Shown: positions 4,247-6,853 of the stretch, one piece after another
Position numbering within the stretch: the stretch's first letter is position 1
Layout: each line of letters begins with the position of its first letter
Assembly (NCBI GenBank): GCA_049511115.1
Contig: JBEKYH010000283.1
Span: forward strand, 1 to 6,853
Direction of reading: 5' to 3'
From: JBEKYH01 sp049511115
Lineage (GTDB): Bacteria; Planctomycetota; Phycisphaerae; Tepidisphaerales; Tepidisphaeraceae
Length of the DNA: 6,853 nt
Notes under the pieces: generated by a model
The model's database searches: none
Told to the model about the DNA's origin: nothing
What the model saw: only the letters and a program-made list of their open reading frames with translations
Made by a program: the position numbers and the translations under genes

Positions 4247-6853
4247 GGGCGCTAAGCCATCCGTCACCGTTACCGGCGAAGAGACCACTTCCACGCTGGC
4301 GGGCGCAAGGCCGTCGCGGGTCGCGGTGAGTTTGATCGTGCCGGCGCTGCGGGTGGCGCGGATGGCCACGCGGTTGATGCCGCATTCGGTGTTGAGATAG
4401 AGGTTGTTGGTGGAATTGAGCTTGCCGCTGTTATAGCCGCCTCGCCAGATGCCGGGGCCGTCGACGGCGAAATCAACGCGGGCGTCGTCCGTCGGGCAGC
4501 GCTCGCCATTGGCGTCAACGACTTCGACGTCGAACAACGCCACGTCTTCGCCATCGGCCTTGAGTCCGCCGGGACCGACGTAGGGAGTGAGTTTGATCGC
4601 CGCGGGCGGGCCGGCGGTTTTCAATTCCTCCTCGGCGACTTGCTGGCCGTCCTTGTAGCCAACGGCTTTGATCGTGCCGGGTTCAAAAGCAGTCTTGGGG
4701 AAGGCATAGATGTACCCGTCCGTCGGCTTGGTCACTTTCCCCTTGGATTGGCCGTTCACGAAAAATTCCACGGTATCGACGTTATTGGCGGCGACGTACA
4801 TGGTCTTGGTCGTGCCGGCGGGATAAGTCCAGTGGCCGATGATGTGGATGTCGGGCTTTTCGTTCTGCATCACGCGCTCGACGTAGTAGATTTCCTTGGG
4901 CAAGCGCATGGCGTCGATCTTTCCGCTGACGCGGGCGACTTCGCTGGAATCCTGGCGGCCGTCGGCGTCGGAATCAATGAAGTAAATCGAGGCATAGCCC
5001 GACCACTTGGAGTGGGCGGGATCGGTATTGGAAATGCGATTGGACCAGTAGGCCCAATAGCGGCCGGCCTGAGCGAGGGCAAAGGTCTCTGAGTTCCAGT
5101 GATAGGTATCCTGCGGACCTTTCTTGAATCCGAAATAGGGCGGCGAGTAATCGTCCCAGAAGCGGCGCGCGCCTTCGTCGCGGAAATCCTCGGTTTCAAT
5201 CAGGGGAGCGCGGTCACGGCGCTCGATGCTGTAACCGCGGAAAATGTCGGTGGGATTCTTGAGTTGATCGGTGCGCTGGTCCTGCCCGATCATGACGCCG
5301 TAATATTCGCAAATCGGCGTCAGGGCGGTGTTTGCAGCGGCGGCGTCGTTGTCGCGGGTGCCCATGACGCGTCCGCCGTTTGGGTCCCACTGCTTTCGCA
5401 AATCCACCATCTGCTGCATCTGCTGCGGCGTGACGATGGTATTGCCGGCCTCCCAGAAAAGGATGCTGGGGCTGTTGCGGAAATAGATCATGGAATCGCG
5501 CATGACTTCCACGCGCTGGTCCCATTGCCGGCCCTCGGCGTCGCGCTCTTTGTCGCCGGCGGGGCAGACCTCGACGATGCCCGCGCGGTCAAATGCCTCG
5601 ACATCCACCTTCTGCGGCGAAACGTGCATCCAGCGCAGGTAATTGCCGTTGGAATCCTTGAGCATTTTGGCGGTGAAATCGTGCATCCAGTCTGGATATC
5701 CCGCGCCGACGGCCGCCCATTCGTCACTGGCGCGCTGGGAGTATCCCTTGAGGTAGACAAACTTGTCGTTGATGTAGACTCCGCCGGTTCCGACGCCGCC
5801 TTTGAATTCGGTCTTGCGGAAACCGGTGGTGTTGCGGGCAGCGTCCACAACTTTGCCATCGACGGTTAATACGGTGTAGACGTTATAGAGATAGGGGTCT
5901 TCAATGCTCCAGAATCGCGCCTCCTTGAGCGGGCCGGTGGCGCTGATAACAGTGTTTTCGCCGGAGACCATATCCACGGGCTCGCCGTCAAATTTGGCCC
6001 GGACCACCCCGTCGGCATCAACCACCAGGGCGGACATGGCAACGGTGGCGCGATCGCCCGATGAATTTTGCACTTGCGATTCGACGGTCACGTCGCAGGT
6101 ATGGCCGGCGATATCAAAATTGGTCGGATAGATGTAGGTGCCGATGGTCTGAAGGCCGTAATAGAGGGGCAGTGTCTGATAGATTTTGCCGGTGATGTGC
6201 AGCCAGACGCGGCGATTGATGCCGCCGTGGTCGGGGTTGAAATCGTTGGCATTCCATTCAAACGAGGTGTTGGTGGCCCGCTCCTGGTAGTTGGTGCGGT
6301 TGTCCACCTCGACGGCCAGGACATTCTCCTGGTCGCCGAAATGCACGGCGTCGCTGATGTCGATGCCATAACCGGTGACGCCGTTTTCGTAGAGGCCGAC
6401 TTCCTTGCCGTTGAGGAAGATATCGCCGGCCTGGCGCATGCCCTCGAATTCGATGAAGACCTTCTGGCCCGCGTAACTCGCGGGGACTTTGAAATGCTTG
6501 CGATACCAGGCAAGCCCCTTGTAGGTGCCGCGGTCACCGCCACCGTGGGAGATAATCAGGCGGAACGAATCGACGTCGTTAAAACTGTGCGGCGTGGAGA
6601 CGGTTGTCCACTTGGAATCGTCGAAGTCCACTGCCTGGGCGCCTGCGACATCCTGTCGGATGAATTTCCAGTCGGAGTTGAAATCAAAGGTCACGCGCGG
6701 TGAGGCAGGCGGGGTGTAGGGCGAAGCGGGCGTGTTGGACACGTTTGGCAGGCCGGCCACGCCAGGGGCTTTGGATTCGTTTGGCGCACTCGACACGCTG
6801 GGCGCTGATACGGCTTGGGGTGATGCAGAAGCCGAGGGCGTGGCTGATGCGCT
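4226..6853 (-). CDS. Glycoside hydrolase family 2-like protein, 5'-partial
   Basis: The frame runs from the TAA at 4226-4228 to the right edge (875 residues visible). An in-frame GTG at 6796 lies inside a Ser/Ala/Pro-rich linker that continues past it, so the start is outside the window. Numbered from that GTG: GH2 sugar-binding jelly roll about 36-205 (F-N-x-D-W-K-F near 39; W-Y-R-K at 97), immunoglobulin-like sandwich about 206-330, TIM barrel about 331-645, DUF4982-like beta domain about 648-727 with V-E-F-F-V-N-G-Q-S, and GH2 C-terminal Ig-like domain about 731-840. Known of the family: retaining exo-glycosidases such as beta-galactosidases and beta-glucuronidases. The usual acid/base G-N-E reads W448-E-A-G-N-T453; Glu449 may substitute. 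Glu534 and Glu536 (I-E-T-E-D) are the nucleophile candidates. The Ser/Ala/Pro linker suggests export or anchoring and polysaccharide degradation (inference). The sugar specificity cannot be called. Confidence 0.88.
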   Translation of the reverse strand, partial: SASATPSASASPQAVSAPSVSSAPNESKAPGVAGLPNVSNTPASPYTPPASPRVTFDFNSDWKFIRQDVAGAQAVDFDDSKWTTVSTPHSFNDVDSFRLIISHGGGDRGTYKGLAWYRKHFKVPASYAGQKVFIEFEGMRQAGDIFLNGKEVGLYENGVTGYGIDISDAVHFGDQENVLAVEVDNRTNYQERATNTSFEWNANDFNPDHGGINRRVWLHITGKIYQTLPLYYGLQTIGTYIYPTNFDIAGHTCDVTVESQVQNSSGDRATVAMSALVVDADGVVRAKFDGEPVDMVSGENTVISATGPLKEARFWSIEDPYLYNVYTVLTVDGKVVDAARNTTGFRKTEFKGGVGTGGVYINDKFVYLKGYSQRASDEWAAVGAGYPDWMHDFTAKMLKDSNGNYLRWMHVSPQKVDVEAFDRAGIVEVCPAGDKERDAEGRQWDQRVEVMRDSMIYFRNSPSILFWEAGNTIVTPQQMQQMVDLRKQWDPNGGRVMGTRDNDAAAANTALTPICEYYGVMIGQDQRTDQLKNPTDIFRGYSIERRDRAPLIETEDFRDEGARRFWDDYSPPYFGFKKGPQDTYHWNSETFALAQAGRYWAYWSNRISNTDPAHSKWSGYASIYFIDSDADGRQDSSEVARVSGKIDAMRLPKEIYYVERVMQNEKPDIHIIGHWTYPAGTTKTMYVAANNVDTVEFFVNGQSKGKVTKPTDGYIYAFPKTAFEPGTIKAVGYKDGQQVAEEELKTAGPPAAIKLTPYVGPGGLKADGEDVALFDVEVVDANGERCPTDDARVDFAVDGPGIWRGGYNSGKLNSTNNLYLNTECGINRVAIRATRSAGTIKLTATRDGLAPASVEVVSSPVTVTDGLAPAAAGRL
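6698..6853 (-). other. Ser/Ala/Pro/Val low-complexity linker of the GH2-like protein
   Basis: About 52 residues, mostly Ser, Ala, Pro, Val, Asn and Thr (patterns such as S-A-S-A-T-P and S-A-P-S-V-S-S), precede the jelly roll. The stretch runs to the window edge with no candidate signal peptide, so the secretion signal or lipobox, if present, is further upstream. Such linkers usually tether an exported catalytic domain to the membrane or wall (inference). Confidence 0.7.

Noticed and set aside
4192..4329. A 45-codon plus-strand frame preceded by GAGGGAGG (4181-4188), a good Shine-Dalgarno-like sequence.
   Set aside because: It lies antisense over the 3' end of the GH2-like gene, is Arg/Pro-rich with no recognisable motif, and the spacing to its ATG is only 3 bases. 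It is more likely a chance frame.
4640..5869. Long plus-strand frames at 4640-5092 and 5099-5869, and 6068-6703.
   Set aside because: They are antisense shadows of the GH2-like coding region. That frame has coherent domains, while these are Val/Gly/Ala/Asp-rich with no domain.
1..6853. CRISPR array, insertion sequence, toxin-antitoxin or phage defence system.
   Set aside because: No regularly spaced identical repeats, transposase, integrase, nuclease or small paired genes are visible on either strand.

Overview
The window most likely comes from a member of the Planctomycetota (inference). The first gene ends in a planctomycete-style PEP-CTERM tail, carries the Asn/Thr-rich pentapeptide repeats with the 'YSTASY' motif that I associate with that phylum, and has the short beta domain common just before such tails. 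The other two genes, a metallophosphoesterase with a degenerate metal-binding motif and a secreted-looking GH2-like enzyme, also fit. There is little sign of Shine-Dalgarno use. I cannot resolve class or genus.

Layout. (1) Bases 1-2280, + strand: the 3' 759 codons of a very large pentapeptide-repeat surface protein. Its frame is open at base 1, so the true start lies outside the window. (2) Bases 2281 to about 3268: almost 1 kb with no credible gene. It is full of perfect and nested inverted repeats (2371-2554, 2608-2762, 2802-2848, 2942-2971, 3063-3093), followed by a pyrimidine-rich tract (3162-3219) and a weak promoter candidate. (3) Bases 3269-4132, + strand (possible earlier start at 3227): a calcineurin-like metallophosphoesterase whose second metal motif is H-E-L-I-H-G instead of G-D-x-x-D-R. 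(4) Bases 4226-6853, - strand: a multidomain glycoside hydrolase family 2-like protein, open at the right edge, so its N-terminus (probably a signal peptide) is missing. It converges on the metallophosphoesterase gene, and a GC-rich hairpin sits across its stop codon.

How the genes relate. No operon is visible. The repeat protein and the GH2-like protein both look exported: one through PEP-CTERM/exosortase sorting, the other by inference from its Ser/Ala/Pro linker. The phosphoesterase looks cytoplasmic. Nothing here is a defence or mobile-element cassette. The parts most worth a second look are the structured non-coding spacer, the six-module architecture of the repeat protein, and the non-canonical catalytic motifs in both enzymes.
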